Of a stretch of 64,000 nt of DNA, positions 42,702 to 57,866 are shown one piece after another. The notes beneath the pieces were generated by a model, which worked only from the letters and a program-made list of their open reading frames with translations, made no database searches and was not told the origin of the DNA. How positions within the stretch are numbered: position 1 is the stretch's first letter; the number at the start of each line of letters is the position of its first letter. A program made the translations under genes and the position numbers. Source of the stretch: Qipengyuania profundimaris (GTDB lineage: Bacteria > Pseudomonadota > Alphaproteobacteria > Sphingomonadales > Sphingomonadaceae); the NCBI RefSeq assembly GCF_030717945.1, contig NZ_JAVAIM010000001.1, positions 371,131 to 435,130 on the forward strand, in the 5' to 3' direction.

Positions 42702-43319
42702 TTACGCGTGGCTGAAGATGTCGTGATCCGCCCATCCGGCGATATCGAGCCGGGCGCGAGTGGGCAGGAAGTCGAAACAGGCCTGCGCCATTTCCATTCG
42801 GCCTTCGCGTTCGAGCCGCCGATTCAATTCCTCGCGCATACGATGGAGGAAGCGAACGTCGCTCGCCGCATATTCGCGCTGCGCCTCGTTGATGTCCGGA
42901 CCGCCCCAGTCGGAGCTTTGCTGGACCTTCGACATGCTTTCGCCGAGCAGTTCGTCGACGAGATTCTTGAGCCCGTGCCGATCGGTATAGGTGCGCACCA
43001 GCTTGCTGGCGATCTTGGTGCAATAGCAGGGCGCGGCCATCACGCCGAGGTAATGCTCGATCGCCGCGAGGTCGAAGCGCGCGAAATGGTAGAGCTTGAG
43101 GCGGTTCTGATCGCCCAGCACCGCCTTGAGATTGGGCGCATCGTAATTGCTCTCCGGCCCGAAGCGGACGAGATGCTCGTCCCCCTGGCCATCGCTGATC
43201 TGGACCAGGCACAGCCGGTCGCGCTTGGTAATCAGCCCCATCGTTTCGGTATCGACGGCCACCGGGCCATCGGCGAGCACGCCTGCGGGGAGGTCTTCTT
43301 CGTGGAAATGCACTGCCAT
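42702..43319 (-). CDS. RNase D-like 3'-5' exonuclease (DEDDy)
   Basis: 205 residues, only the exonuclease domain without the HRDC domains of full RNase D. Metal ligands: Asp23 and Glu25 in VAVDTETMGLITKRD, Asp in LYHFARFDLAAIEHYLG, and the Tyr/Asp of REYAASDVRFLHRM (DEDDy type). It probably trims RNA 3' ends. Such short forms precede lptC in sphingomonads and relatives. The ATG lacks a clear SD. Confidence 0.9.
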   Translation of the reverse strand: MAVHFHEEDLPAGVLADGPVAVDTETMGLITKRDRLCLVQISDGQGDEHLVRFGPESNYDAPNLKAVLGDQNRLKLYHFARFDLAAIEHYLGVMAAPCYCTKIASKLVRTYTDRHGLKNLVDELLGESMSKVQQSSDWGGPDINEAQREYAASDVRFLHRMREELNRRLEREGRMEMAQACFDFLPTRARLDIAGWADHDIFSHA

Positions 43320-43462
43320 GGGCGGGAGCCTTAGGCCGATTGGGGATTGCTGGGAAGGGGTGCTGGTTCATCGGTTCGCCTGTCTCTATCCCTTTCGCTT
43401 GAGAGCGAAGTGGCGGGGCGGCAACGTCCACGTCTCGCTGCTTCGCTCGATCCCGCAGGACG

Positions 43463-44149
43463 ATGGCCTTGGCAGAAACCATACCCGACAGTTGGAAACC
43501 GGTGCTCGACCCGGTCCTCGATAGCGAGGAGGCGCGGCGGCTCGGGGGCTGGCTGCGCGCCGAGGAAGACGCCGGCAAGACGATCTATCCCGCACGCGGT
43601 TGTCGTCTCAGGGCACTGGAACTCACTCCGCTCGAAGCGGTCAAGGTCGTCATTCTCGGGCAGGACCCCTACCACGGTCCGGGGCAGGCGATGGGCCTGT
43701 GCTTCGCCGTGCCGGAAGGCGTGAAAGTCCCACCGAGCCTCGTGAATATCTACAAGGAACTGGAAAGCGATCTCGGCATTCCGCGCCCCACACACGGCGA
43801 TCTCTCGGCCTGGGCACGGCAAGGCGTGCTGCTGCTCAACAATGCGCTGACGGTCGAGGCGGGGCAGGCGGGCAGCCATGCCGGGCGCGGGTGGGACGCC
43901 ATCACCGATGCCTGCGTTGCAGCAGTCGCGGCGCGCCCGACCCCGAGCGTCTTCATCCTCTGGGGTAGCCACGCGCAGGCCAAGGCCAAGCGCATTCCCG
44001 GCCTGCGCGATGGGAGGAACCTTGTGATCGAAAGCCCGCACCCCAGCCCGCTATCCGCCCATCGCGGGTTCTTTGGGTCGAAGCCCTTCAGCCGGACCAA
44101 TGCGTTTCTCGCTGCCAACGGGCGGCAAGCTATCGACTGGGCTTTGTGA
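43463..44149 (+). CDS. ung: Uracil-DNA glycosylase, family 1
   Basis: 228 residues. The water-activating motif VVILGQDPYHGPGQAMGL has Asp68, and LLLNNALTVEAGQAGSH and SPHPSPLSAHRGFFGSKPFS (His of the minor-groove loop) complete the family-1 set. It removes uracil from DNA to start base-excision repair. It stands alone, 143 nt after the divergent RNase D start; nothing notable is seen in that gap. Confidence 0.95.
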   Translation: MALAETIPDSWKPVLDPVLDSEEARRLGGWLRAEEDAGKTIYPARGCRLRALELTPLEAVKVVILGQDPYHGPGQAMGLCFAVPEGVKVPPSLVNIYKELESDLGIPRPTHGDLSAWARQGVLLLNNALTVEAGQAGSHAGRGWDAITDACVAAVAARPTPSVFILWGSHAQAKAKRIPGLRDGRNLVIESPHPSPLSAHRGFFGSKPFSRTNAFLAANGRQAIDWAL

Positions 44150-44195
44150 GCGGGCAAAGCCCCGTGCAGTATCCGGCCACTTGTGGCGCTGGCGA

Positions 44196-44666
44196 TCAAA
44201 CCGGAACCGCAGTCTCGTATTTGATCCGTGAATAGACAACATTCGACGTACAGCGCCGCACCGAGGGATCGGCCAGTATTTCCGCGTTGATCCAGTCCTC
44301 GAAGCTTTGCATGTCCGGCATGACCACATGTAGGATCAGGTCGGCCTCGCCGGTCACGCTGTAGCATTGGGTTACCGCGTCGGCGTTTCTCATCCGGCGC
44401 TTGAAGCGGTCGTAGCCATCGCTGTGCTCTTCCAGCATGAAGACCGAAACGATGATTTCGATACCGAGCTTCGCGGGATCGACGATCGCGACTTCCTTCC
44501 GGATCACGCCCTCTGCCCGCAGCCGCGCAAGCCGTCGGCGCAGGCTGGACACGGACATTCCCGCTGCCTGGGCGATGTCCTCCGGCGGTCGCCGCAGGTC
44601 GGTCTGCACTTCGCGAAGAATGCGCTTGTCTGCGGCATCGAGAGGGCTTTGGCCGATTTCGCTCAT
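44196..44666 (-). CDS. Lrp/AsnC-family transcriptional regulator
   Basis: 156 residues. An N-terminal winged HTH (LDAADKRILREVQTDLRRPP, AAGMSVSSLRRRLARLRAEG) is followed by the RAM ligand domain (IIVSVFMLEEHSDGYDRFKR, YSVTGEADLILHVVMPDMQS). Such proteins sense amino acids and oligomerise on DNA. It is divergent from the beta-propeller gene (117 nt apart), but I can make out no clear operator there. Target unknown. Confidence 0.93.
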   Translation of the reverse strand: MSEIGQSPLDAADKRILREVQTDLRRPPEDIAQAAGMSVSSLRRRLARLRAEGVIRKEVAIVDPAKLGIEIIVSVFMLEEHSDGYDRFKRRMRNADAVTQCYSVTGEADLILHVVMPDMQSFEDWINAEILADPSVRRCTSNVVYSRIKYETAVPV

Positions 44667-44783
44667 CTTGAACGCAATCCTGAACTAAAACGATCGCCAT
44701 GCAAGTCCTATCGGGCGCTACCACGCTTGAAGGCGCAGTACATCGGTACGACCAGACCGGACACTTCCAGCAAGGATTATCCT

Positions 44784-45842
44784 ATGCTTGACGCCCTCAT
44801 CGTATTTTTCACCAGCCTCTTCGGTGTCCCGACCGACGAGGTTCCTCGCGAAAGTGCCGAACCGCCGACCGCCTTCGAACAGCCTCGGCTCTTTGCTCCC
44901 GAGGCGCTCGGGCAAGAGGGCCGCGCGACCCTGTCACCGGGGTTCAGCCCGGATGGCCGGACGATCTATTTCGCCCAGGCCGATTGCCGCCTCATCCCCG
45001 ACTGCCCGCAATTGCTCATGCGGGCCCGCCGAACACCGACGGGGTGGAGTGCGGCGGAGCGTGTCGACTTGCCGAAGCCTGGCCGAGTGGACTATCCGAG
45101 CGTTACGCCCGACGGCGAAAGATTGCTGTTTTCGTGGTCGCCGTCTCGCCCGCGGCATCGGGGCGAGAATGTCGATAACGACTTCGATCTTTTCAGCCTC
45201 GATCTTACAGAGCCCGACGCACAGCCGGTCCCGATCGACGAGCCCGACATCAATCGCATCCGCGGCGGCAAGGTCCGCACATTGCGCTTCGTGAACAACG
45301 AAACCGCGCCGAGTCTGACCACGGAGGGAGACCTCTATTTCTGGACCGAGCGGACCGATGGCGTTGGCTTGCGAGACGTCTATGTCGCCAAGAGCGACGG
45401 CGCGGGCGGTTACCGCAAGGCGCAGCCGCTGCCTGCCCCGATCAACTCCATCGGCGAAGACGACGGCATGTGGGTGCGACCCGACGGTCGGCTGATGCTG
45501 ATGTCCTATGCCGATCGTGGCGGCGAAGGCGGATCGGACGTGTTCGTTTCGGTTCGGTTGCCGAGCGGCTGGTCCGACCCCGAACCGCTCGGTCCGGCGG
45601 TCAATTCTCGCCACGCCGATTTCGCGGCCCGGGTGACGCCGGACGGCGAGTACATCGTGTTCACCAGCAGCCGGCCACAGCGCGGCGAAGCGGCAGGCCT
45701 TTACCAGATCTGGTACATGCCGGTCGCCGAGGTGCCCGTGCTGCAGCGCGCGTGGAAAGCGGCCAAGCCTAATGTATCAGAAAATCGAATAACCCCCGTC
45801 GATTACCACCGAATCGCCGGTGTGGAACTTGCTGGCATCTGA
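44784..45842 (+). CDS. PD40/TolB-like beta-propeller protein
   Basis: 352 residues from the ATG at 44784 with AAGGA 8 nt upstream. Repeats of the WD40-like PD40 type recur: LSPGFSPDGRTIYFAQAD, VDYPSVTPDGERLLFSW, DGMWVRPDGRLMLMSYADR, FAARVTPDGEYIVFTSSRP. The short N-terminal hydrophobic segment (DALIVFFTSLFGV) could be a weak signal. Such propellers bind proteins or ligands in the periplasm. Its last 66 bases overlap the convergent SDR gene (45777–45842). Confidence 0.85.
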   Translation: MLDALIVFFTSLFGVPTDEVPRESAEPPTAFEQPRLFAPEALGQEGRATLSPGFSPDGRTIYFAQADCRLIPDCPQLLMRARRTPTGWSAAERVDLPKPGRVDYPSVTPDGERLLFSWSPSRPRHRGENVDNDFDLFSLDLTEPDAQPVPIDEPDINRIRGGKVRTLRFVNNETAPSLTTEGDLYFWTERTDGVGLRDVYVAKSDGAGGYRKAQPLPAPINSIGEDDGMWVRPDGRLMLMSYADRGGEGGSDVFVSVRLPSGWSDPEPLGPAVNSRHADFAARVTPDGEYIVFTSSRPQRGEAAGLYQIWYMPVAEVPVLQRAWKAAKPNVSENRITPVDYHRIAGVELAGI

Positions 45843-46556
45843 GGCGAAATAGACGGCGATGCCGGCGAAATCCTCGCCCTCGCCCCAGCGGCGCATAGGG
45901 ACGCGGCCGATGGCCTTTTCGTTGAAAGCGTCCCAGTTTTGCAGGCGCTCGGTCATTTCGGTGGCGATCCAGCCGGGCAGTACCGCATTGGCGCGAATGC
46001 CGTGGCGGGCGAGCTCTACCGCCGTACCGCGCACCATCGCCAGCACCCCGGCCTTGGTCGCGGCATAGGCCTGGTTCTGCGGAGCGCCGTGAATGGCGGA
46101 CACGCTGGAGGTGACCAGCAGAGATCCGCCCTTGTCGCCACTCTCAGCGCGCTCGACCATGTGCTTCGATGCTTCGCGGAACGTCCAAAAAACTGCGTCG
46201 AGATTGACCGTAGTAACCTTGCGCCACTGCTCGGTGGTCTGCTCGGTGAGCGGGGCACCGCCGCCCACCCCGGCATTGGCGATGCAGGTGTCGATCCGGC
46301 CAAGGCGCGAAAGGCTTTCCGCCATGGCATCGACCACCGCCTGCTCGTCGGCGACATCGACCTCCAGCGCCTCGACGCGCGTGCCATGCGCTTTCAGCCG
46401 ATCCAGAGCGGAAGCGTTCTTGGACGCGTTGCGGCCCCAGATGGCGACATCCGCCCCGGCCGCGGCGAGCCCTTCGGCCATACCAAGGCCGATGCCGCCA
46501 TTGCCGCCGGTCACCACGGCCACCTTGCCGGTGAGGTCGAAGGGTTGGAATGCCAT
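45777..46556 (-). CDS. SDR-family oxidoreductase
   Basis: 259 residues from the ATG at 46556 (GGAG 9 nt upstream). NAD(P) motif VAVVTGGNGGIGLGMAEGLA, NAG in CIANAGVGGGAPL, catalytic Ser in LVTSSVSAIHGAPQ and Tyr/Lys in NQAYAATKAG. Probably a dehydrogenase of a secondary alcohol or keto compound; the substrate is unknown. The C-terminal FHTGDSVVIDGGYSIF is typical. It overlaps the convergent propeller gene and is divergent from the crotonase (89 nt). Confidence 0.92.
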   Translation of the reverse strand: MAFQPFDLTGKVAVVTGGNGGIGLGMAEGLAAAGADVAIWGRNASKNASALDRLKAHGTRVEALEVDVADEQAVVDAMAESLSRLGRIDTCIANAGVGGGAPLTEQTTEQWRKVTTVNLDAVFWTFREASKHMVERAESGDKGGSLLVTSSVSAIHGAPQNQAYAATKAGVLAMVRGTAVELARHGIRANAVLPGWIATEMTERLQNWDAFNEKAIGRVPMRRWGEGEDFAGIAVYFASDASKFHTGDSVVIDGGYSIF

Positions 46557-46645
46557 CTGCGCGTCTCCTCTCGTTTCTCTCGCGCGCACTCAACGCGAGT
46601 GACGGGCCGATTGCAAGCTGCAACCTATCCGCTAGTCTGCACGGC

Positions 46646-47428
46646 ATGACCGATCTCATCCTCACCGAAATCGCCGACGGCATCGCGACCGTCACCCTCA
46701 ACCGTCCCGAAGCGATGAATGCGCTGTCGAAGGCGCTGCGCCACCGGCTCTATGAGGTGATGACCGGGCTCGACGCGGACGACGAGGTGCGCGCGGTGAT
46801 CCTGACCGGAGCGGGAGAGCGCGCTTTTACGGCCGGCCTCGACCTCAAGGAACTCGGCAGCGAAGCGGGCGCGCTGGGTGCCGCCAATGCCGAGGGCGCA
46901 GACGAAAACCCGGTCAAGGCGATCGAAGTGTGCCGCAAGCCGGTGATCGGGGCGATCAACGGCGTGGCGATTACCGGCGGCTTCGAGGTCGCGCTCGCCT
47001 GCGACGTGCTGATCGCCAGCACCAATGCGCGGTTCGCCGATACCCATGCGCGAGTCGGCATCGTGCCGGGCTGGGGGTTGTCGCAAAAGCTCAGCCGCAT
47101 GATCGGCATCAGCCGGGCCAAGGAATTGAGCTTCACCGGCAATTTCCTCGACGCCGAAACGGCCGAGCGCTGGGGGCTCGTCAACCGCGTGGTCGCGCCC
47201 GATCAGCTGCTGCCCGAGGCACGCCGCATCGCCGCCGATATGGCGACCATCGATCCCGCCTTCCTCGCGCAATACAAGGCGCTGATCGACGAGGGCTATG
47301 CGGCGAGCTTCGGCGAGGGGCTTGCGATCGAGCACAAGCTGTCTTCCGCAAAGAACAGCGCGGTCAGCCCGGAGGAAGTCGAGGCGCGCCGGACGGCGGT
47401 GCAGGCACGTGGCCGCACCCAAGGCTGA
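46646..47428 (+). CDS. Enoyl-CoA hydratase/isomerase (crotonase) family protein
   Basis: 260 residues. Crotonase-fold markers: VTLNRPEAMNALSKALRHRL, LTGAGERAFTAGLDLKELGS (oxyanion hole), VIGAINGVAITGGFEVALAC, and DTHARVGIVPGWGLSQKLSR. The catalytic Glu equivalents appear as RVGIVPGWG, so activity may be hydratase or isomerase, with a fairly divergent centre. It acts on acyl-CoA substrates in beta-oxidation-like routes. The SD is weak. Confidence 0.88.
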   Translation: MTDLILTEIADGIATVTLNRPEAMNALSKALRHRLYEVMTGLDADDEVRAVILTGAGERAFTAGLDLKELGSEAGALGAANAEGADENPVKAIEVCRKPVIGAINGVAITGGFEVALACDVLIASTNARFADTHARVGIVPGWGLSQKLSRMIGISRAKELSFTGNFLDAETAERWGLVNRVVAPDQLLPEARRIAADMATIDPAFLAQYKALIDEGYAASFGEGLAIEHKLSSAKNSAVSPEEVEARRTAVQARGRTQG

Positions 47429-47498
47429 TGCGCCTGACGCAACAGGCGATGACGGGTAAGCGCTTCGCCTGACATCGGGAAAGGTGTAGGTAGGGGAC

Positions 47499-48497
47499 AT
47501 GGAACGGCAGCTTCCCGCCCGCCTGATCCGCCTCGCGCCGATCGTCCTCCCCCTGCTTGCCATAGCGTTCGCGCGCGCGATGACCTTTACCGATTGGGCG
47601 GCGGCCAATGCCGCGCTCGCCGCGCTGCTGTTCGCCTGGATCGTCGCCGAAAGCCTGCTGCTCGCAACCATCGCGAAGGCCGAGGACCGCAAGCCCGGCC
47701 TGCGCGCGATGCTGGGCGCAGGCGCGGCGGCGAGCGTCGTCGTGCTGGTCGGAGCCGCCGCGCCGGTGCGCGAAGCGATCCACGGCATGCCTCCGCTACT
47801 CGCTGCTGCCGCGCTGACACTGGCACTGTTCGTGGCGTGGAGCGGCGCGCTGATCGTCCACACGCTGTCTGGTGGCGCTTCGGTCGAGGAAGCCGCCGCG
47901 ATCGTCCTGCCGCCCAAGCTCGTCCGCTTCATAAGCGCCGAATCACGCATCATGCGGCTCGCACTATGTGGCTGGTGGCGCGCTCAGGACGTTCCCGCAG
48001 GCGCGCAAGGCTTCTCCTATCACCGCTTCCTGCTGCCGATGATCTATGTGTTCCTCGCGCTGCAGGCGATCGAGCTGGCGATGGTACATTTCCTCCTCAT
48101 GCAGTGGAATGCGACCGTCGCGTGGATCTGGTTCGGCCTCGGCATTGCGGGCGGCTTGTGGATCGTCGGCCTGGCGCAAGGCTTCCGCATCCACCCGGTG
48201 CTGTTGACCGAGCACGGCCTGCGGGTGCGCAGCGGCGCGATGGTGGACCTGCTAGTGCCCTACGATGCGATCGCGTGCATCGTGCCCAGTTTCGGTGCGG
48301 AGCACGTGAAGGCGGCCGACACGTTCGACCACGCGATGCTGTCCTGGCCCAATGCGATGCTTGAGCTGGATCGCGAACTGACAGTGCGCCCGCTACTTGG
48401 CGCGGAGCAGCGGGTCCGCCGGATCGCGCTGCGGATCGATGAGAGCGCCGCATTTCTCGGTGCGCTAGAGGATCGCGTGCCGCAGCTACGCGGCTAG
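47499..48497 (+). CDS. Multi-span membrane protein of unknown function
   Basis: 332 residues with about six membrane spans (RLAPIVLPLLAIAFARAM, AALAALLFAWIVAESLLLA, LLAAAALTLALFVAWSGALI, LLPMIYVFLALQAIELAMV, TVAWIWFGLGIAGGLWIVGL). A cytoplasmic or periplasmic C-terminal domain (LRVRSGAMVDLLVPYDAIAC, VRRIALRIDESAAFLGAL) resembles PH-like domains in arrangement, a guess. No family recognised. Its stop overlaps the convergent ATPase gene by 12 bases. Confidence 0.7.
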   Translation: MERQLPARLIRLAPIVLPLLAIAFARAMTFTDWAAANAALAALLFAWIVAESLLLATIAKAEDRKPGLRAMLGAGAAASVVVLVGAAAPVREAIHGMPPLLAAAALTLALFVAWSGALIVHTLSGGASVEEAAAIVLPPKLVRFISAESRIMRLALCGWWRAQDVPAGAQGFSYHRFLLPMIYVFLALQAIELAMVHFLLMQWNATVAWIWFGLGIAGGLWIVGLAQGFRIHPVLLTEHGLRVRSGAMVDLLVPYDAIACIVPSFGAEHVKAADTFDHAMLSWPNAMLELDRELTVRPLLGAEQRVRRIALRIDESAAFLGALEDRVPQLRG

Positions 48498-48995
48498 GTG
48501 CGCCAGTACGAAATCGGCGCGCTCCTCGACGCTGACGAATGGTAGCTCGACGGGCTTGTAACCGAGCGTGGGAAGCAGCGATGCCAGATGCTTAAATTCG
48601 GCCACGGCTGCTTCGAAGTCGTGTTGGCGCATCGAGTCCTTTGCATAGATTTCGGCCCACGGCGGTGCGAGAAAGACCCCACCTGCATAAGGCCGATCCG
48701 CACCGAGCGCCTCTGCAACCGTCGGCCCTCCGTCCCGCTCCAATCCGGCAAGCGCGTCGATCAGCCCGCGATCGTAGAACACCGGCCGTGTGGCCTCTGC
48801 GTGCCAGCCGAGATCGGCGCGGGCCATGTCGGCGGCGGCGGTAAGAAAACCGCGCAGATGACCCCACGGGGTTACACCCGCCGCTATCAGGCGCCGCCCG
48901 GGTTCGCGCACGACAGTGTGGCCGCGCCGTTCCAGTTCATCGAGCAGCGTCGACTTGCCGCCGCCCGAACAGCCCGTGATAAGGATGTCGGCCAC
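48486..48995 (-). CDS. AAA_28-type P-loop ATPase
   Basis: 169 residues. Walker A GCSGGGKSTLLDELERRG at the N-terminus, then HTVVREPGRRLIAAGV, RPVFYDRGLIDALAG with an aspartate at the strand end, and LGYKPVELPFVSVEERADFV. This matches small AAA_28-type kinases/ATPases of unknown target. It lies 4 nt downstream of gltD on the same strand, so it is probably part of the gltB–gltD transcript. Confidence 0.82.
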   Translation of the reverse strand: MADILITGCSGGGKSTLLDELERRGHTVVREPGRRLIAAGVTPWGHLRGFLTAAADMARADLGWHAEATRPVFYDRGLIDALAGLERDGGPTVAEALGADRPYAGGVFLAPPWAEIYAKDSMRQHDFEAAVAEFKHLASLLPTLGYKPVELPFVSVEERADFVLAHLAA

Positions 48996-48999
48996 GCGC

Positions 49000-55106
<6,107 letters not shown>

Positions 55107-55355
55107 AAGCGAAGCGTCCTCCTCCGTGCCCGCGCATACGCTTCCTCAACGAAGCGAACCGGGGACAGGTTTCCAGGTGCCCAGTCGGCACCGCAAAATT
55201 GCGCGAAGCCTCGTCATGGCGGCGCACTCGCTATTTTGCAACTGCGAAGAGAGAAGCAATATTTCACCCGCACGAAGATTTCCGCACGGTTTGGTGCCAA
55301 TATTACGCCGCGTTCGATGGAAAATTTGTAATCGCGAAGGGTCGCATTGAGCGGT

Positions 55356-56336
55356 TCAGGACCGCTTACTGACCTGCGACAAACGCTCAAGCGCGCTTCT
55401 CAGGCTGGTTTGCGTATCTTCCTTGTCCTCGCCCTCGGCCGATGCCGGAGGGGCCTTGCGGTCGGCTTCGCGACGCAGGAAGGCGATCACCGGGTCGGCA
55501 TCGGGAGCAATCGATTGTGCGTCCCCGTCCTCTGCCTTGCGCTGTGCGGCGAGCGCCCTTTCGAGCCGTCCGGTGAGTTCGGCCAGCGACAGGTCGCCCA
55601 TCGCTTCGCTTCTGGGCAGCGCGGGCTGTGTTTCAGGCTCAACGACTTCGGGCATATCGGCGGTAGTTGCTGCCGGCTCTTCAAGCTCTTCCGAGCCTTG
55701 CTCCGACCCGACGTCGAACCATTCGTTCGTAAGCTCTGGTTCGGCCTCTCGGTCGTGATCTTCGGGTTCGAGATGGCCGGACTCCGCGGCGACCTCCACC
55801 TCTTCGAATTCGGCGTCGACCGGTTCGGTGCTGACGATGGTGTCGCGCTCTATTTCAGGTCCGGTTTCGAGACCGTCTTCGGTCAGATAGTCGCGGGGAT
55901 TGAACATCCGGTGAGGGGCCTCCTCAGGCGCGGACCTCTCTGGTTCTTCGCCGAGATCATCGTCACCCAGCCACACGGCGTCCTCATGCGGTTCGCTGTC
56001 GTCGTGGGCGCTGTTGTCGGGATCAATAGCCGGCGCGGCTAATTCGGTGTCGCTGCGTTCGTCGGAGAGCTTTTTCGCCTTCGCCCCCGAGACGCGCCGG
56101 GCGATTGCGACGCCCACAAGCAGGCCGAGGATGCCCGCCAGAACGCTCAAGACCAGCTTGGCCGAAAGGGCATTGCCGACCAGCGCTTCGATCCCCAACC
56201 AGCTACGCAGGTTCACATGGACCGCATCCGGCATGACGAACAGGCCACCGGCCAGCAGCACAGCGAAATAAAGCCCCACCACCCATGGAAAGGCGGGGTG
56301 GCTGCTGATCGGCATTCTGGTCTCGGTGCCGCTCAT
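55356..56336 (-). CDS. Two-span membrane protein with long acidic tail
   Basis: 326 residues. Two hydrophobic segments (FPWVVGLYFAVLLAGGLFVM; SAKLVLSVLAGILGLLVGVA) are followed by a basic stop (RRVSGAKAKKL) and about 210 residues very rich in Glu, Asp, Pro and Ser (EPHEDAVWLGDDDLGEEPER, DVGSEQGSEELEEP). The tail is probably disordered, ending in a short coiled segment LAELTGRLERALAAQRKAED. No family recognised. It begins 9 nt after the exosortase-associated glycosyltransferase on the same strand, so it is likely co-expressed. Confidence 0.65.
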   Translation of the reverse strand: MSGTETRMPISSHPAFPWVVGLYFAVLLAGGLFVMPDAVHVNLRSWLGIEALVGNALSAKLVLSVLAGILGLLVGVAIARRVSGAKAKKLSDERSDTELAAPAIDPDNSAHDDSEPHEDAVWLGDDDLGEEPERSAPEEAPHRMFNPRDYLTEDGLETGPEIERDTIVSTEPVDAEFEEVEVAAESGHLEPEDHDREAEPELTNEWFDVGSEQGSEELEEPAATTADMPEVVEPETQPALPRSEAMGDLSLAELTGRLERALAAQRKAEDGDAQSIAPDADPVIAFLRREADRKAPPASAEGEDKEDTQTSLRSALERLSQVSKRS

Positions 56337-56345
56337 CTCTCGTCG

Positions 56346-57593
56346 TTATTCCTTCGCATGGTGCGCGCAAGCGTTTCGGCTCGCCTGATCGGCCTTCGCG
56401 TCTAGCAGTTTTTGGTAAACGCCGAGATAACGATCCACGTTCCGCGCCCAGTCGTGGTTCTGGGCCACATGGCTGCGCGCTGCTTCGCGCATGGCAGGCC
56501 AGCCGGTTTTCGCCTCCACCAGCCCGCCGAGCGAGTTGGCGAGTGCGCTGGGGTCGTCGGGCGGGAAAAGCATGCCGGTCTCGCCGTCCGCGATCAGCTC
56601 GCGATGGCCGCCGACATCGCTCGCCGCCACGATCCGGCCCTGCGCCATCGCCTCGAGCGGCTTGAGCGGGGTGACCAGTTCGGTCAGCCGCGACCGTTTG
56701 CGCGGATAGGCGAGGATATCGATCAGCGAATAATAGCGCTCGACCTCGCCATGCGGGACTCGGCCAGTGAATACTATCGCGTCTGCCGCCCGTGATGCCG
56801 CCGCCTGCGCGCGCAGGGCGTCGCCCATCGGCCCGCCGCCGATCAGCAGCAGCTGGGCTTGCGGATGGTGCTCGCGCAGCAGCGGGAGCGCGGCGATAAG
56901 GTCGTCGAGCCCCTCGTAATCGTAGAAGCTGCCGACGAAGCCGATCACCGGACCGTTGCCGATTCCGATTTCGGTAGCCAGCGCCTCGTCGCGCGGCACC
57001 GGCTCGCCGAACAGCGTCAGGTCCACACCATTGGGCGAGAGCCCGATGCTAGCGCCGTCGTGCCCTCGGGCGACGAGATCGTCGCGCAGGCCCTTGGCGA
57101 TGGTGAAGACCGCATCCGCGCCGCGTACCACCCGATCCTCCAGCCAGCGCGTCAGCCGGTATTTGAGCGATCCTTCCCGGCCCGTGCCATTGCCGACCGC
57201 CGCATCCTCCCAGAAGGCGCGGATTTCATAGACTAGCGGTAGGCCGAGGTGCCTTGCCGCGCGCATCCCCGCCATGCCGCACAGGGCGGGCGAGTGGGCG
57301 TGGATTACGTCCGGCTGCCACTCGGCGGCGAGCGCATCGATCGCCTCTCGTAGCGCATCGATCTCACGCCATTCGCGAAGGCCGGGAAGGCCGGAGGCGC
57401 TTCCGGAAGTACGATGAAAAGTCAGACCCTCTGCCTGCTCAATCGCAGGCCCCTCGGCGAAGTGCCGCTGCCCGGTGATGCCACGCACTTCCAGCCCGGC
57501 CGCCGCCTGCGCCTTCATGATCGCGCGGGTGCGGAAGGTGTAGCCCGAATGCAGCGGCAGCGAATGGTCGAGGATGTGCAGGACGCGTGTCAT
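56346..57593 (-). CDS. Exosortase A system-associated glycosyltransferase (GT4-like)
   Basis: 415 residues from the ATG at 57593; the longer upstream frame is unsupported. The opening RVLHILDHSLPLHSGYTFRT is the signature of the PEP-CTERM/exosortase-A-associated glycosyltransferase family (TIGR04063-like). The GT4 C-terminal domain follows with VIGFVGSFYDYEGLDDLI, AQLLLIGGGPMGDALR, and RLTELVTPLKPLEAMAQGR. It should add sugar to an exopolysaccharide or to exported PEP-CTERM proteins. No exosortase (xrtA) lies in the window. It is divergent from the O-ligase genes (54 nt). Confidence 0.85.
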   Translation of the reverse strand: MTRVLHILDHSLPLHSGYTFRTRAIMKAQAAAGLEVRGITGQRHFAEGPAIEQAEGLTFHRTSGSASGLPGLREWREIDALREAIDALAAEWQPDVIHAHSPALCGMAGMRAARHLGLPLVYEIRAFWEDAAVGNGTGREGSLKYRLTRWLEDRVVRGADAVFTIAKGLRDDLVARGHDGASIGLSPNGVDLTLFGEPVPRDEALATEIGIGNGPVIGFVGSFYDYEGLDDLIAALPLLREHHPQAQLLLIGGGPMGDALRAQAAASRAADAIVFTGRVPHGEVERYYSLIDILAYPRKRSRLTELVTPLKPLEAMAQGRIVAASDVGGHRELIADGETGMLFPPDDPSALANSLGGLVEAKTGWPAMREAARSHVAQNHDWARNVDRYLGVYQKLLDAKADQASRNACAHHAKE

Positions 57594-57647
57594 TTGTATC
57601 GGCTTGTGACACAACAGGCTTAAGAGCGCGTCAACCGTAAGCTGGTA

Positions 57648-57866
57648 GTGGCCGCGCAAAGGACGGACAGCAGCTTGATCGACTACATCGCCCTCGGATT
57701 GACGCATGCGCTCATCATGCTGGCGCTGCTCCGCGTGCTTGTGCGGCCCGATCTCGACCGCGAGGACCCGCTGGCGGACGAGCCGGAGACTATCCCCGCG
57801 CCGCCGCCCTCGCCGCGCGACAAGCGGCGGGCGCGCCAGGCCGGAAAGCGAAGCGGCGGTGCTTGA
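57648..57866 (+). CDS. Small single-span membrane protein before O-ligase
   Basis: 72 residues starting with GTG at 57648 (a TTG at 57675 is an alternative). One span (IDYIALGLTHALIMLALLRV) is followed by an acidic, then Pro-rich, then strongly basic tail (PPPSPRDKRRARQAGKRSGG). It overlaps the O-ligase start by 8 bases, so it is tightly coupled. No family recognised; the start codon and SD are weak. Confidence 0.55.
   Translation: MAAQRTDSSLIDYIALGLTHALIMLALLRVLVRPDLDREDPLADEPETIPAPPPSPRDKRRARQAGKRSGGA

Noticed and set aside
55285-55310. Sigma-54-like promoter for gltB (TTGGCACC then GTGC on the minus strand)
   Set aside because: Spacing between the GG and GC elements is 11 nt, not the required 10, and the -12 element is poor.
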